From Actinocrinis puniceicyclus (GTDB lineage Bacteria > Actinomycetota > Actinomycetes > Streptomycetales > Catenulisporaceae), in the NCBI RefSeq assembly GCF_018283645.1, contig NZ_JAGSXH010000030.1, positions 1-57,587 of the forward strand: a stretch of DNA of 57,587 bases. The letters are read 5' to 3'. Each line of letters starts with the position of its first letter. Position 1 is the stretch's first letter. Both the position numbers and the translations under genes were made by a program. The notes under the pieces are model-generated. The model saw nothing but the letters and a program-made list of their open reading frames with translations, was not told where the DNA came from and searched no databases. This document shows positions 43,058 to 53,000 of this stretch, one piece after another.

Positions 43058-44725
43058 GTGCCGTCGACGACACCGCGGGCGCCCCTGCCCACCTCCGCGG
43101 GCGCGGAACCGATCGAAACAGCCGCGCAGGCACCGCCGGATCAGGCACCGCCGGATCAAGCGGGGCAGACCGGCCTGCGCGCCCTCACCGAACAGCTGCG
43201 CGCGCATCTGGCGCACGTCCGCCTCGGAGGGGACGAGCGTTCCCGCGCCAAGCACACCGCGCGCGGCAAGCTGCTGCCGCGCGAACGCATCGACCGGCTG
43301 GTCGACCCCGGCTCTCCCTTCCTCGAACTGGCGCCGCTGGCTGCGTACGGCCTCTACGCCGAGCACGGCGGCCCGGTGCCTTCCGCCGGGATCATCGCGG
43401 GCATCGGGCGCATTCAGGGCCGGCTTTGCGTGATCGCGGCGAACGATGCGACGGTCAAAGGCGGCACGTACTATCCGATGACCGTCAAGAAACACCTGCG
43501 CGCGCAAGAGGTCGCAGCAGCCAACCGGCTGCCCTGTGTGTACCTGGTCGACTCCGGCGGCGCTTACCTGCCGCTCCAGGACGAGGTGTTCCCGGACCGC
43601 GACCACTTCGGCCGGATCTTCTTCAACCAAGCCCGGCTCTCCGCGGCCGGAATCCCGCAGCTCGCCGCCGTCATGGGCTCGTGCACGGCCGGTGGCGCGT
43701 ACGTCCCGGCGATGAGCGACGAGACCGTGATCGTGCGCGACCAGGGCACCATCTTCCTCGGCGGCCCGCCGCTGGTGAAGGCGGCGACCGGTGAGATCGT
43801 GACCGCCGAGGAGCTCGGCGGCGCCGACGTGCACACCCGCCTTTCCGGTGTGGCCGACCACTACGCCGAGGACGACGAGCACGCCCTCGAACTGCTGCGC
43901 GCCGCGGTCGCGACGCTGCCCGAGCCCGAGCCGTGGCTGGTTCCCCGGGATCCGGCGCCACCGGCGCAGGACCCGGCGCAGCTCTACGACGTCGTGCCGG
44001 CCGATCCGCGCATGCCCTACGACGTGCGGGAGGTGATCCGGCGCATCGTCGACCGCTCCGAGACGCATGAGTTCAAGACGCGGTACGGCGAGACGCTGGT
44101 GTGCGAGTTCGCGAGGATCCATGGGTACCCGGTCGGCATTCTCGCGAACAACGGCATCCTCTTCAGCGAGTCCGCGCTCAAGGGCGCGCACTTCATCGAG
44201 CTGTGCCAGCAGCGCCGCATCCCGCTGGTGTTCCTGCAGAACATCTCCGGGTTCATGGTCGGGCGCGACTACGAACACCGCGGTATCGCCAAGGACGGCG
44301 CGAAGCTGGTCACCGCGGTCTCCTGCGCCACGGTGCCCAAGTTCACGGTCGTCATCGGCGGCTCGTTCGGCGCCGGCAACTACGGCATGTGCGGCCGCGC
44401 GTACGACCCGCGCTTCCTGTGGATGTGGCCGAACGCGCGCATCTCCGTCATGGGCGGCGAGCAGGCCGCCACCGTGCTGGCGACCGTACGCCGGGACCGG
44501 ATCGAGGCCGAGGGCGGCACCTGGTCGGCGGCCGAGGAGGACGCGTTCAAGAAGCCGGTGCGCGACCAGTACGAGGCGCAGGGCTCGCCGTATCACTCGA
44601 CCGCGAGGCTGTGGGACGACGGGATCATCGACCCCGCGGACACCCGGCGGGTCCTCGGTCTCGCGCTGGCCGCCGCCTCTTACGCGCCGCCGGCCGCGAC
44701 CGGCTACGGCGTCTTCCGGATGTAG
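43058..44725 (+). CDS. Acyl-CoA carboxylase beta subunit, methylcrotonoyl-CoA type
   Basis: 555 residues from GTG 43058 (AAAGG upstream). The carboxyltransferase halves are complete. Segment [20 protein letters not shown] with the oxyanion-hole [17 protein letters not shown] is the hallmark of 3-methylcrotonoyl-CoA carboxylases, and the second site is [20 protein letters not shown]. It transfers carboxyl from biotin to 3-methylcrotonoyl-CoA in leucine breakdown. The biotin subunit, HMG-CoA lyase and acyl-CoA dehydrogenase genes follow with tiny gaps, forming a liu-type operon (liuB equivalent). The N-terminus has a duplicated 15-nt unit ([10 protein letters not shown]). Confidence 0.93.
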   Translation: MPSTTPRAPLPTSAGAEPIETAAQAPPDQAPPDQAGQTGLRALTEQLRAHLAHVRLGGDERSRAKHTARGKLLPRERIDRLVDPGSPFLELAPLAAYGLYAEHGGPVPSAGIIAGIGRIQGRLCVIAANDATVKGGTYYPMTVKKHLRAQEVAAANRLPCVYLVDSGGAYLPLQDEVFPDRDHFGRIFFNQARLSAAGIPQLAAVMGSCTAGGAYVPAMSDETVIVRDQGTIFLGGPPLVKAATGEIVTAEELGGADVHTRLSGVADHYAEDDEHALELLRAAVATLPEPEPWLVPRDPAPPAQDPAQLYDVVPADPRMPYDVREVIRRIVDRSETHEFKTRYGETLVCEFARIHGYPVGILANNGILFSESALKGAHFIELCQQRRIPLVFLQNISGFMVGRDYEHRGIAKDGAKLVTAVSCATVPKFTVVIGGSFGAGNYGMCGRAYDPRFLWMWPNARISVMGGEQAATVLATVRRDRIEAEGGTWSAAEEDAFKKPVRDQYEAQGSPYHSTARLWDDGIIDPADTRRVLGLALAAASYAPPAATGYGVFRM

Positions 44726-44741
44726 GGGGCTGGGACCGACG

Positions 44742-46478
44742 ATGAGCGAGATCACCAAGATCCTGATCGCGAACCGCGGCGAGATCGCGTTGCGGATCAT
44801 CCGCACGGCGCGCGCCATGGGCATCGCGACTGTGGCCGTGTACTCGGACGCGGACCGCGACGCAGCACACGTGATCGCGGCTGACGAGGCTGTGCGTATC
44901 GGCGCCGGCGCCGCGGACTCCAGCGCGCCGGCCGCCTCCTACTTGAACATCGATGCGCTGCTGCGCGCCGCGAAGGAAACGGGTGCGGACGCGGTCCACC
45001 CCGGTTACGGCTTCCTTTCCGAGCGGGCGGAATTCGCGCGCAGGTGCGGCGAGGCAGGTCTCGTGTTCATCGGACCGCCGCCGGAGGTCATCGAGGCGAT
45101 GGGCCGCAAGGACTATGCGCGCCGTGTTGCCGAGCAGGCCGCGGTCCCGGTGCTGCCTACCTATCGGCCGGACGATCCGGCGATGCGTTTACCGGTGCTG
45201 GTCAAGGCGGCGGCCGGCGGCGGCGGTAAGGGCATGCGGATCGTGCGTTACGCCGCCGATCTGCCAGAGGCGCTCGCCGCTGCTCAACGTGAGGCCGAAT
45301 CAGCGTTCGGCGACGGCACGATGCTTATCGAGCGGTACGTCGAACACGGCCGTCACGTCGAGGTGCAGGTACTCGCGGACGCGCACGGCAACGTCCTTCA
45401 CCTGGGCGAACGCGATTGTTCGGTTCAGCGCCGGCACCAGAAGGTCGTGGAGGAGAGCCCCGCGCCGACGATCTCGGCCGCGGCGCGCGAGAGCCTTCTC
45501 GACGCGGCGGTGCGGCTGGCGGCGCAGGTCGGCTACGTCAACGCGGGAACGGTCGAATTCCTGGTCACGGGCGACGAGTTCTTCCTGCTGGAGATGAACA
45601 CCCGCCTTCAGGTCGAGCACCCGGTTACCGAACTGGTCACCGGCCTGGACCTGGTGGAACTCCAGATCCGCGTCGCGGCCGGCGAACCGCTGCCGCTGCG
45701 TCAGGAGCAGGTGTCGTCGCACGGGCACGCGATCGAGGTGCGCGTATACGCCGAAGACGCAGACCACGGATTCCTTCCACAGGCCGGGCGCGCGGGCGTC
45801 GTCGCCTGGCCGCGCGGCGAAGGCGTGCGTGTGGACGCCGCGCTGCGTTCGTTCGACGAGGTCTCGGCGTGGTACGACCCAATGATCGGCAAGGTGACCG
45901 GGTACGGCCGCGACCGTGAATGCGCGCGCGAAACCGTCCTGGCCGCCCTCACCCGCACGCGCATCGACGGCCTGACGACCAACCTCGGTTTCCTGAGCGC
46001 CCTGCTCGGCTCCGCGCAGTTCGCCGAGGCGGCGATCGACACCGCCTGGTTGGACCGCAATCCCGACCTGCCGCTGCATCCGCGGCTCGGCGCGGACGGC
46101 CCGACGCCGTTCGACCTGCTCGACGGCTGGAGACTGGCCGGGCCGCCGCGTCCGGCTCAGGCCCGCGTCGAGCGCTCCCGCGCTTCGTCGTCCTCCGCGG
46201 CCGCAGTACTGGACGGCGTCGTGCGGGCGCCGATGCCCGGCACGGTGATCGCGCTCAAGGCCGGCCCCGGGCAGCGCGTCTCGGCGGGTGAGGCGCTCGG
46301 CGCGCTGGAGGCGATGAAGATGGAACACACACTCACCGCACCCCACGACGGCGTCGTCACCCGGGTCGGCGCGTGCGTCGGCGACCAAGTGCCGATCGGC
46401 GCGGAACTGTTCGTGGTCGAAAGCCCGGCCGGCGAGGAGCCCGCCGGCGAAGCCGCCGAAGGCGAGGACCTGCCGTGA
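44742..46478 (+). CDS. Acyl-CoA carboxylase alpha subunit (biotin carboxylase plus BCCP)
   Basis: 578 residues from ATG 44742, 16 nt after the beta subunit. The biotin carboxylase domain shows KILIANRGEIALRIIRTARA, the ATP-grasp loop KAAAGGGGKGMRIV, RDCSVQRRHQKVVEESPAP, and FLLEMNTRLQVEHPVTE. The BCCP end carries EAMKMEH, with the biotinyl Lys near 526. At 578 residues it is shorter than many methylcrotonoyl-CoA alpha subunits (about 650-700), mainly between the carboxylase and BCCP, where the BT docking domain usually sits. It forms the partner of the upstream carboxyltransferase. A TTA leucine codon lies at 45189. The HMG-CoA lyase start overlaps its stop. Confidence 0.94.
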   Translation: MSEITKILIANRGEIALRIIRTARAMGIATVAVYSDADRDAAHVIAADEAVRIGAGAADSSAPAASYLNIDALLRAAKETGADAVHPGYGFLSERAEFARRCGEAGLVFIGPPPEVIEAMGRKDYARRVAEQAAVPVLPTYRPDDPAMRLPVLVKAAAGGGGKGMRIVRYAADLPEALAAAQREAESAFGDGTMLIERYVEHGRHVEVQVLADAHGNVLHLGERDCSVQRRHQKVVEESPAPTISAAARESLLDAAVRLAAQVGYVNAGTVEFLVTGDEFFLLEMNTRLQVEHPVTELVTGLDLVELQIRVAAGEPLPLRQEQVSSHGHAIEVRVYAEDADHGFLPQAGRAGVVAWPRGEGVRVDAALRSFDEVSAWYDPMIGKVTGYGRDRECARETVLAALTRTRIDGLTTNLGFLSALLGSAQFAEAAIDTAWLDRNPDLPLHPRLGADGPTPFDLLDGWRLAGPPRPAQARVERSRASSSSAAAVLDGVVRAPMPGTVIALKAGPGQRVSAGEALGALEAMKMEHTLTAPHDGVVTRVGACVGDQVPIGAELFVVESPAGEEPAGEAAEGEDLP

Positions 46479-47410
46479 GCGCTGCGCTGCCGCAGGTCTT
46501 CCCGCATGCCGGCCTGCCCGCGCGGGTCACCGTGTACGAGGTCGGCGCCCGTGACGGCCTGCAGAACGAGAAAGCGACCGTACCCACGGCGGTGAAGGCG
46601 CAGTTCATCGACCGCCTCGCCGAAGCCGGCGCCACGGTCGTCGAGGCCACCAGCTTCGTGCATCCGAAGTGGGTGCCACAGCTGGCCGACGCGGAGGACC
46701 TGTTCACGGGATTGCGGCGCCGCGACGGGGTGCGTTACCCCGTGCTGGTGCCGAATCCGCGCGGCTACGAGCGCGCGCTGGCGTGCGGCGCGCGTGAGAT
46801 CGCGGTCTTCGCCTCGGCCACCGAGACCTTCGCGCGGCGCAACCTCAACACCAGCGTCGAGGGCGCCCTGGCCGAGATCGAGGCGGTCGTCGCACGGGCG
46901 CGGGCCGCGGGACTCTGGGTGCGCGGATACGTCTCCATGTGTTTCGGCGATCCGTGGCAGGGGCCGGTCGATCCGGCCGCCGTCGCCGCGGTCGTCGAAC
47001 GGCTGCTCTCGGCCGGCTGCCAGGAGATCAGCCTCGGCGACACCATCGGCACCGCGACCCCCGGCCACGTCAGAGCCCTGATCGACACGCTCGGGAGCCG
47101 TGGCGTGGACCCGGCGCGGCTGGCCGTGCACTTCCACGACACCTACGGCCAGGCGCTGGCGAACACGCTGGCCGCGCTGCTGGCCGGCATCACCACCGTC
47201 GACGCCTCGGCCGGCGGTCTCGGCGGCTGCCCGTTCGCGAAGTCCGCCACCGGCAACCTCGCCACCGAAGACCTCGTGTGGATGCTGGACGGACTCGGTG
47301 TCTACACCGGCATCGACCTTCCGGCCCTCGTCGAGACCTCCCGCTGGATGGCCGGCCATCTCGGCCGTCCGGCCCCGTCCAGAGCCGTCCAAGCCCTCAC
47401 AAAGGACTGA
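46475..47410 (+). CDS. Hydroxymethylglutaryl-CoA lyase
   Basis: 311 residues from GTG 46475, overlapping the upstream stop by GTGA. The TIM-barrel HMGL-like enzyme splits HMG-CoA into acetoacetate and acetyl-CoA, the last step of leucine catabolism. Key features are YEVGARDGLQNEK (metal-binding Asp and Arg), EATSFVHPKWVPQLADAED, ISLGDTIGTATPGHV, LAVHFHDTYGQALAN with two metal His, and the flexible loop GLGGCPFAKSATGNLATEDL containing the catalytic Cys. The spacing and coupling place it firmly in the leucine operon (liuE equivalent). Confidence 0.95.
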   Translation: MSAALPQVFPHAGLPARVTVYEVGARDGLQNEKATVPTAVKAQFIDRLAEAGATVVEATSFVHPKWVPQLADAEDLFTGLRRRDGVRYPVLVPNPRGYERALACGAREIAVFASATETFARRNLNTSVEGALAEIEAVVARARAAGLWVRGYVSMCFGDPWQGPVDPAAVAAVVERLLSAGCQEISLGDTIGTATPGHVRALIDTLGSRGVDPARLAVHFHDTYGQALANTLAALLAGITTVDASAGGLGGCPFAKSATGNLATEDLVWMLDGLGVYTGIDLPALVETSRWMAGHLGRPAPSRAVQALTKD

Positions 47411-47415
47411 TAACC

Positions 47416-48585
47416 GTGCTCGATCCGCAACTGCCCGCGGAGTACGAAGAGCTTCGCAAAACCGTCGAGGAGTTCGCCCACACCGAGGTCTCCCCGGTCA
47501 TCGGCGACTACTACGAACGGCACGCCTTCCCATATCCGCTGGTCGCAGCGATGGGTCGGATGGGTCTGTTCGGCCTGCCGTTCCCCGAGCAGTACGGGGG
47601 GATGGGCGGGGACTACTTCGCGCTCTGCCTCGCCCTGGAGGAGTTGGCGCGGGTCGACTCCTCGCTCGCCATCACGCTGGAGGCCGGGGTCTCACTCGGC
47701 GCGATGCCGCTGTACCGCTTCGGCACGCAGGAACAGAAGCAGCGCTGGCTGCCCGATCTGTGCTCGGGCGAGCGGCTGGGCGCCTTCGGCCTGACCGAGC
47801 CCGACGGCGGCTCGGACGCCGGCGCGACGAAGACCAGCGCGCGGCTGGAATCCGCCGGGTCGGGCGGCAGCTGGGTGGTCAACGGCTCGAAATCCTTCAT
47901 CACCAACTCCGGCACGGACATCACCAGCCTGGTCACCGTCACCGCGGTGACCGGCCCGCAGCAGGAGGGCCGCAAGGAGATCTCTTCGATCGTCATCCCG
48001 AGCGGCACCCCCGGCTTCACCGTGGAGCCCGGCTATTCGAAGGTGGGGTGGTGCGCCTCGGACACGCACGGGCTGTCCTTCGCGGACTGCCGGGTGCCCG
48101 AGGAGAACCTGCTCGGCGAGCGCGGACGCGGCTACGCACAGTTCCTGCGCATCCTCGACGAGGGCCGCATCGCCATCGCCGCGCTCGCCACCGGTCTCGC
48201 GCAGGGCTGTGTCGACGAATCGCTGCGGTACGCCCGCGAACGCGCTGCCTTCGGCCGCCGGATCGAGCAGTACCAGGCGATTCAGTTCAAGATCGCCGAC
48301 ATGGAGGCGCGCGCCCACACCGCCAGGCTGGCCTACCGGCATGCCGCGGCGCTGTTGATCCACGGCCGGCCGTTCAAGAAGCAGGCCGCGATCGCCAAGC
48401 TGGTGGCCAGCTCGGCCGCGATGGAGAACGCGCGCGAGGCCACTCAGATCTTCGGCGGCTACGGGTTCATGAACGAGTTCCCGGTCGGCCGGTTCTATCG
48501 CGACGCGAAGATCCTGGAGATCGGCGAGGGCACCAGCGAGGTACAGCGACTGCTGATCGCGCGCGACCTCGGTCTGCCCGCCTGA
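47416..48585 (+). CDS. Acyl-CoA dehydrogenase (branched-chain, AcdH-like)
   Basis: 389 residues from GTG 47416, 5 nt after the HMG-CoA lyase. The order is typical: N-terminal helices with LFGLPFPEQYGGMGGDYFAL, FAD site AFGLTEPDGGSDAGATKTSA, GYGFMNEFPVGRFYRDAKIL, and the C-terminal IGEGTSEVQRLLIARD. In isovaleryl-CoA dehydrogenases the residue before the GTSE motif is usually not Glu, since the base sits elsewhere; here GEGT keeps the standard catalytic Glu. So it is an ordinary or AcdH-type branched-chain dehydrogenase rather than a classic IVD. It probably provides 3-methylcrotonoyl-CoA for the operon. Confidence 0.92.
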   Translation: MLDPQLPAEYEELRKTVEEFAHTEVSPVIGDYYERHAFPYPLVAAMGRMGLFGLPFPEQYGGMGGDYFALCLALEELARVDSSLAITLEAGVSLGAMPLYRFGTQEQKQRWLPDLCSGERLGAFGLTEPDGGSDAGATKTSARLESAGSGGSWVVNGSKSFITNSGTDITSLVTVTAVTGPQQEGRKEISSIVIPSGTPGFTVEPGYSKVGWCASDTHGLSFADCRVPEENLLGERGRGYAQFLRILDEGRIAIAALATGLAQGCVDESLRYARERAAFGRRIEQYQAIQFKIADMEARAHTARLAYRHAAALLIHGRPFKKQAAIAKLVASSAAMENAREATQIFGGYGFMNEFPVGRFYRDAKILEIGEGTSEVQRLLIARDLGLPA

Positions 48586-48598
48586 CAGGCCGTCAGCC

Positions 48599-48629
48599 GT
48601 GCGTGTCCGGCCCGGGGCCGGGCACGCAC
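48599..48629 (+). terminator. Terminator of the leucine operon
   Basis: GTGCGTGTCCGGCCC (48599-48613) folds on the following GGCCGGGCACGCAC (to 48629) with one G-T pair and a tight GG-rich loop, 14 nt after the acyl-CoA dehydrogenase stop. Confidence 0.7.
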
Positions 48630-48836
48630 CGTCCGCGGCCGCACACGCCCCGAATCGTTTCCCGGCAATCAGTTCGAGACGCGGAAATACGGCCGGGCTC
48701 CTTAGTACGGTAACCTGTGCGGACCCTGAATCGGGCGGCGACGCACGGTCCCGCCTCGGGTGACGCGACCGGCCACACGCGAATCCAGCGGCCACAAAAC
48801 CCCAGCACGGCCCCGACTTACGAGGAGAAACACCCC

Positions 48837-49283
48837 ATGGCAGCCACGCTTCAGGAGATCCTGCTCACGCCGGATAACCGCCCGAAGGTCGTCGCCGACT
48901 GCCAGACGCTGATCGACCAGGAGGTCTCCGACAAGTCGGGGATCTCCGGCACCGCGATCAAGCTGGCCTACAAGACCGTCACCGCCTTCGCCTCCGGCAT
49001 CGTCCACGACGCGGTCGACTCACTGCTGCCGGACTTCGTGGCCAGGCTGGAGCCGTACTGGGCCGACTTCACCGCCTCGGGCGGCGCCGGGTTCGGCGAC
49101 TACCTGGCCAAGCGCGGCGGCGAGGTCTCCGAGTCGCTGCTGTCGGTCACCGACGCGCGCGCCGCGAAGTCCGAGCGGGCCCCGCTGAAGAAGGCGTACA
49201 ACACCGTGCGCCCGAGTGGCGTGAAGAACGTCGAGGCCGCGCTGCCCCGCCTCGGCGCGCTGATCCAGAAGTACGCGGGCTGA
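48837..49283 (+). CDS. Conserved protein, DUF6918-like
   Basis: 148 residues from ATG 48837 (GAGGAGAA upstream). All helical and without signal or membrane segment. Landmarks are LQEILLTPDNRPKVVADCQT, LIDQEVSDKSGISGTAIKLA, DSLLPDFVARLEPYWADFTA, and ASGGAGFGDYLAKRGGEVSE. It ends LPRLGALIQKYAG. This matches a small actinobacterial family I recall as DUF6918; the number is from memory. The function is unknown. It has its own promoter region and a strong T-tailed terminator, which suggests a well expressed single gene. Confidence 0.8.
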   Translation: MAATLQEILLTPDNRPKVVADCQTLIDQEVSDKSGISGTAIKLAYKTVTAFASGIVHDAVDSLLPDFVARLEPYWADFTASGGAGFGDYLAKRGGEVSESLLSVTDARAAKSERAPLKKAYNTVRPSGVKNVEAALPRLGALIQKYAG

Positions 49284-49333
49284 CCCGAGCCCCGCCGTCG
49301 GCATCGCCGCGGGCAAAAGGGCTTTCCGCCTGG

Positions 49334-49389
49334 TCAAGCGTCGGATCGCGGCTCCACGAGAGCCGCGATCCGACGCTTGATCAGTTTTT
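49334..49389 (+). terminator. Rho-independent terminator
   Basis: A perfect 20-bp stem (49334-49353 TCAAGCGTCGGATCGCGGCT; 49361-49380) with a 7-nt loop, followed by TTTTT at 49385-49389. It is the clearest intrinsic terminator in the window, about 50 nt after the DUF6918-like gene. Confidence 0.92.
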
Positions 49390-49458
49390 GTCGGTACCTC
49401 CTGTCATAGTCGGTGACTGGACGTCATGGTTCGTCCGCACCCGACTGAAGGAGGAGAA

Positions 49459-49959
49459 ATGTCCGCACCCGCAACCGCCGCACCGCGCGGCACCGCGTCC
49501 GTCATCGAACTGGAGATCGCCGCCGAGGCCGGTCCCGGCTGGCTCGGCTGCGGTGCCGAGCCGGTCACCGTCCACCTCACCGCCGAGACCGTTCGCTTCG
49601 AGGGCCCGAACCTGCACTTCATCACCGGCAACACCGTGGTGCGCACCGTGCCGAGAGCCGAGGTGACGGCGCTGACCTGGCGCGGCAGTGCGCCACGCGG
49701 ACGCGGTTCGGGGCCGCACCGCAATGCCGGGGTGCTGTGGACCGAGGAGGAGCGCGGCCGGCTCACCGCGGAGGTGCTCGGCGACCTGAGCTGGATCGAG
49801 ATCAGCCACCGGCACGAGCGCAGCATCTCCGCGGTGCGGCGCGAAGCGGTCCGCATGCGCCTGGTGGACGAGCTCGGACGCCGGCTCGACGAGCAACGCG
49901 CGGCCACCGGTGCCGCCCTGTCCCCGGGCGAGCAGTCGCTCGGCCGCGACAGACCATAG
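49459..49959 (+). CDS. Small protein with Myb/SANT-like helix-turn-helix, putative regulator
   Basis: 166 residues from ATG 49459, directly behind GAAGGAGGAG. The N-terminal half is beta-rich (VIELEIAAEAGPGWLGCGAE, VRFEGPNLHFITGNTVVRTV). The C-terminal half reads GVLWTEEERGRLTAEVLGDL, SWIEISHRHERSISAVRREA, VRMRLVDELGRRLDEQ. The W-T-E-E start, I-S-H-x-H-x-R-S-x-x-A-V core and R-x-R-L end match short Myb/SANT-like DNA-binding units found in several bacterial proteins. The beta part is not recognised. A DNA- or nucleoid-binding role is inference. Confidence 0.7.
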   Translation: MSAPATAAPRGTASVIELEIAAEAGPGWLGCGAEPVTVHLTAETVRFEGPNLHFITGNTVVRTVPRAEVTALTWRGSAPRGRGSGPHRNAGVLWTEEERGRLTAEVLGDLSWIEISHRHERSISAVRREAVRMRLVDELGRRLDEQRAATGAALSPGEQSLGRDRP

Positions 49960-50014
49960 TGGTGTCAGGAGCCTCACAGTGCTCTTGACCGAGCACGTGG
50001 TAGAGGCCGTGTTC

Positions 50015-50052
50015 GGTCCGGTTCCCGGGGCGCACGTCCCGGGAACCGGACC
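50015..50052. terminator. Bidirectional terminator between convergent genes
   Basis: A perfect 15-bp stem GGTCCGGTTCCCGGG (50015-50029) / CCCGGGAACCGGACC (50038-50052) with an 8-nt loop. It lies 5 nt beyond the glnE stop (minus strand) and 55 nt beyond the plus-strand gene. A smaller hairpin GTGCTC/GAGCAC is at 49979-49996. Confidence 0.85.
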
Positions 50053-50057
50053 GCGGG

Positions 50058-53000
50058 TCAGCCGTAGAACAAGCGCTCGAACACCGCGCGGGCCCGGCGC
50101 GCGCGACGGCGGTGCGCGTCCAGCAGCGCTTCCTTGTCGATGCGGTGGTGATCCAGCGCCGCGCCGACCGCGGGCGCCACGCCCCCAGCTTCCGCGAGCA
50201 CGGCGCCGGTCACCGCGCCGTGCTCCGCCGGGGTCTCGTCACGGCTCCAGCTGTCCAGATAGCGCCCGACCACGGCGAGGTCACGCGCACCGGTCGGCAC
50301 CTGGTCCGTCGCGCGGCCGCGCACGAGCGTGATGCCGTTGCGCATCCTCGTGGTCTGGTACCAGGCGTCGTCGAGCAGGTGCCGGTCCTCCCCGCCGATC
50401 AGCCCGGCGTCGCTCGCCGCCGCCAGAACCGCCCGGGTGCCGGTGACCCGCAGTGACGCGACGGCCCCCGCATGCCTCAACTGAAGGAGCTGAACCACCC
50501 ATTCGACATCGGAAAGCCCGCCCGGGCCGAGTTTCGTGTGCAAAGCCCGGTCGGCGCCGCGCGGCAGCCGCTCGGCCTCCATCCGCGCTTTGAGCCGCCG
50601 GATCTCCAGCGTGTCCGCCTCGGACAGCCCCTTTTCCGGGTACCGCAGCGGATCGATCAGCTCGATGAACCGCGCGCCGACGTCCTTCGCGCCGGCGATC
50701 GGTTCGGCGCGCAGCAACGCCTGCGCCTCCCAGACCCGCGACCAGCGCCGGTAGTACTCGGCGTAGGAGGCCAGGCTGCGCACCAGCGGCCCCTGCCTTC
50801 CCTCCGGCCGCAGATCCGCGTCGATCACCAGCGGCGGATCGGTCCCGGGCGCCTGCAGCAACCTGCGCAGCTCGTTGGCCAGTTCGAAGGCGAGCGCGGC
50901 CGCCTCCTGCTCGTCGGCGCCCTCGCGCGGCTCGTGCACGAAAAGAACGTCGGCGTCCGAACCGTAACCGGGTTCCCCGCCGCCGAGGCGGCCCATCGCG
51001 ATCACGGCGAGCCGGGTGGGCAGTTGCGGGCCGGTCCCGTCGACCACCCGCGCGGCGGCGTCCTGCGGGCCGCGCGCGCCGCGGAAGGCGATCACCGCGG
51101 CGAGCGCCGCCTCGATGGTGGCCGCCGTGACGTCGGTCAACGCCCGGCCCAGGCGGTCGAGCGGGTCCGGCGCGGCCCCCGCCGGGCCCAGCAGACCCAG
51201 CAGGTCCGCCGCCACGATCCGGAACAGTTCCCGCCTGCGGATCGCGCGCACGGCCGTGACCGCCTGCTCCGCGCTGCGCGCGCGGTACACCACGGCCATC
51301 ATCTCCGCCTCGATGGCCGCCCGGTCACGCAGCGCCAATCCGTCGCGTGCTCCGAGCAGCGAGACCGCCGCGGGGTCGCGCAGCAGCAGATCCGGGACAT
51401 ACTCGCCGCAGGACAGTATCCGCGCCAGCCGCCACGCGGCCTCGCCCTCATCACGCAGGGTCCTGAGATACCAGGGGGTGGAGCCGAGCGCGTCGGAGAC
51501 CCTGCGGAAGGCCAGCAGCCCGGCATCCGGGTCGGGCGCGTCCGCGAACCAGCCGAGCATCACCGGCAGCAGGGTGCGCTGGATCGCCGCGCGCCGGCTC
51601 ACCCCGGTCGCCAGCGCCTCGATGTTGGCCATCGCTCCGGCCGGGTCGGCGTATCCGAGCGCGGCCAGCCGGGCGCGCGCGCTGTCCGCCGAGAGCCGCG
51701 GCACCGGCTCCGCCCCGCTGGGCACGGCGACGGCGCTGCTCTCGTCCAGCCTCGCGACCGCGACCAGCAGCGGCCGGTAGAACAACTTCTCGTGCAACCT
51801 GCGCACCTCGCGGGCGTGAGAACGCCAGGTCTTTCCGAGCTCGCCGGCCGGGTCCGTGCTCCAGCCAAGGGAACGGCCGATCCGGCGCAGCGCGGCCGGG
51901 TCATCGGGCATCGTGTGGGTACGTTCGAGCCGGAACAACTGGATGCGGTGCTCCAGCGTGCGCAGGAACCGGTAAGCCTCGGCCAGCTGCGCAGCGTCCT
52001 GCCGCCCGACGTAACCGCCCTCGGCGAGCGCCTCCAGCGCCTCCAGCGTGCCGCGCACGCGCAGCGTCTCGTCTCTGCGGCCGTGGACCAGTTGCAGCAG
52101 TTGCACGGCGAACTCGACGTCCCGCAACCCGCCCGGGCCCAGCTTGAGCTCCCGGTCCACCGCGACCGATCCGGGAGCACGGCGCAGCGAGTCGGTCGCG
52201 TGGTCGACCACACGCCGCCGCATGGCCTGCACGTCGTCGACGAAATGCTCGCGGCCCGCGGCAGTCCACACCAGCGGGCTGATCACGTTGAGGTAGGCCT
52301 CGCCCAGTGCCTCGTCCCCGGCGACCGGTCGTGCTTTCAGCAGCGCCTGGAACTCCCAGGTCTTCGCCCAGCGCCGGTAGTACGCAGCATGGCTGGCCAG
52401 CGTGCGGACCAGCGGCCCGGCCTTGCCCTCCGGCCGCAGCGCCGCGTCTACCTGCCAGATGCTGCCTTCTGGCGTGCTGTCGGAGCAAAGCCGCATCATC
52501 CGCGCGGCCAGACGGGTGGCCGCCCGCAGCGCCTCGGCGTCGTCCACCGCGGGTGCGCCTTCTTCCTCCCCGTCCGGGCGCACGGGTTCGGCCACGAAGA
52601 CGACGTCGACGTCGCTGACGTAGTTCAGTTCGCGCGCCCCGCACTTGCCCATCCCGATCACCGCCAGCCGGCACAGCGCGGCGCTCGCCGGGTCCTGCGC
52701 GCGGGCCACCGCCAGCGCGGCGCCCAGAGTCGCCGCGGCCAACTCCGCCAGGTCCGCGGCCACCTCGCCCAGATCGGCGGACGCGGCCACGTCCCGCGCC
52801 GTGATCGCCAGCAGCGCCCTGCGGTAGGCGATGCGCAACGCGTCCTCGGCCTCCGGACCGGTGAGCGTCGCGACCGGCTCCCCGTCCCGCTCCTCCCCCG
52901 GCTCCGGCGCGCGCACTGCCACCGCCTCGAACATCAGCGCACGGAACCGGCCGGGCTCCGGGCTCAGATCCGCGACCTCGAACTCCTCCAGAGCGTGCCA

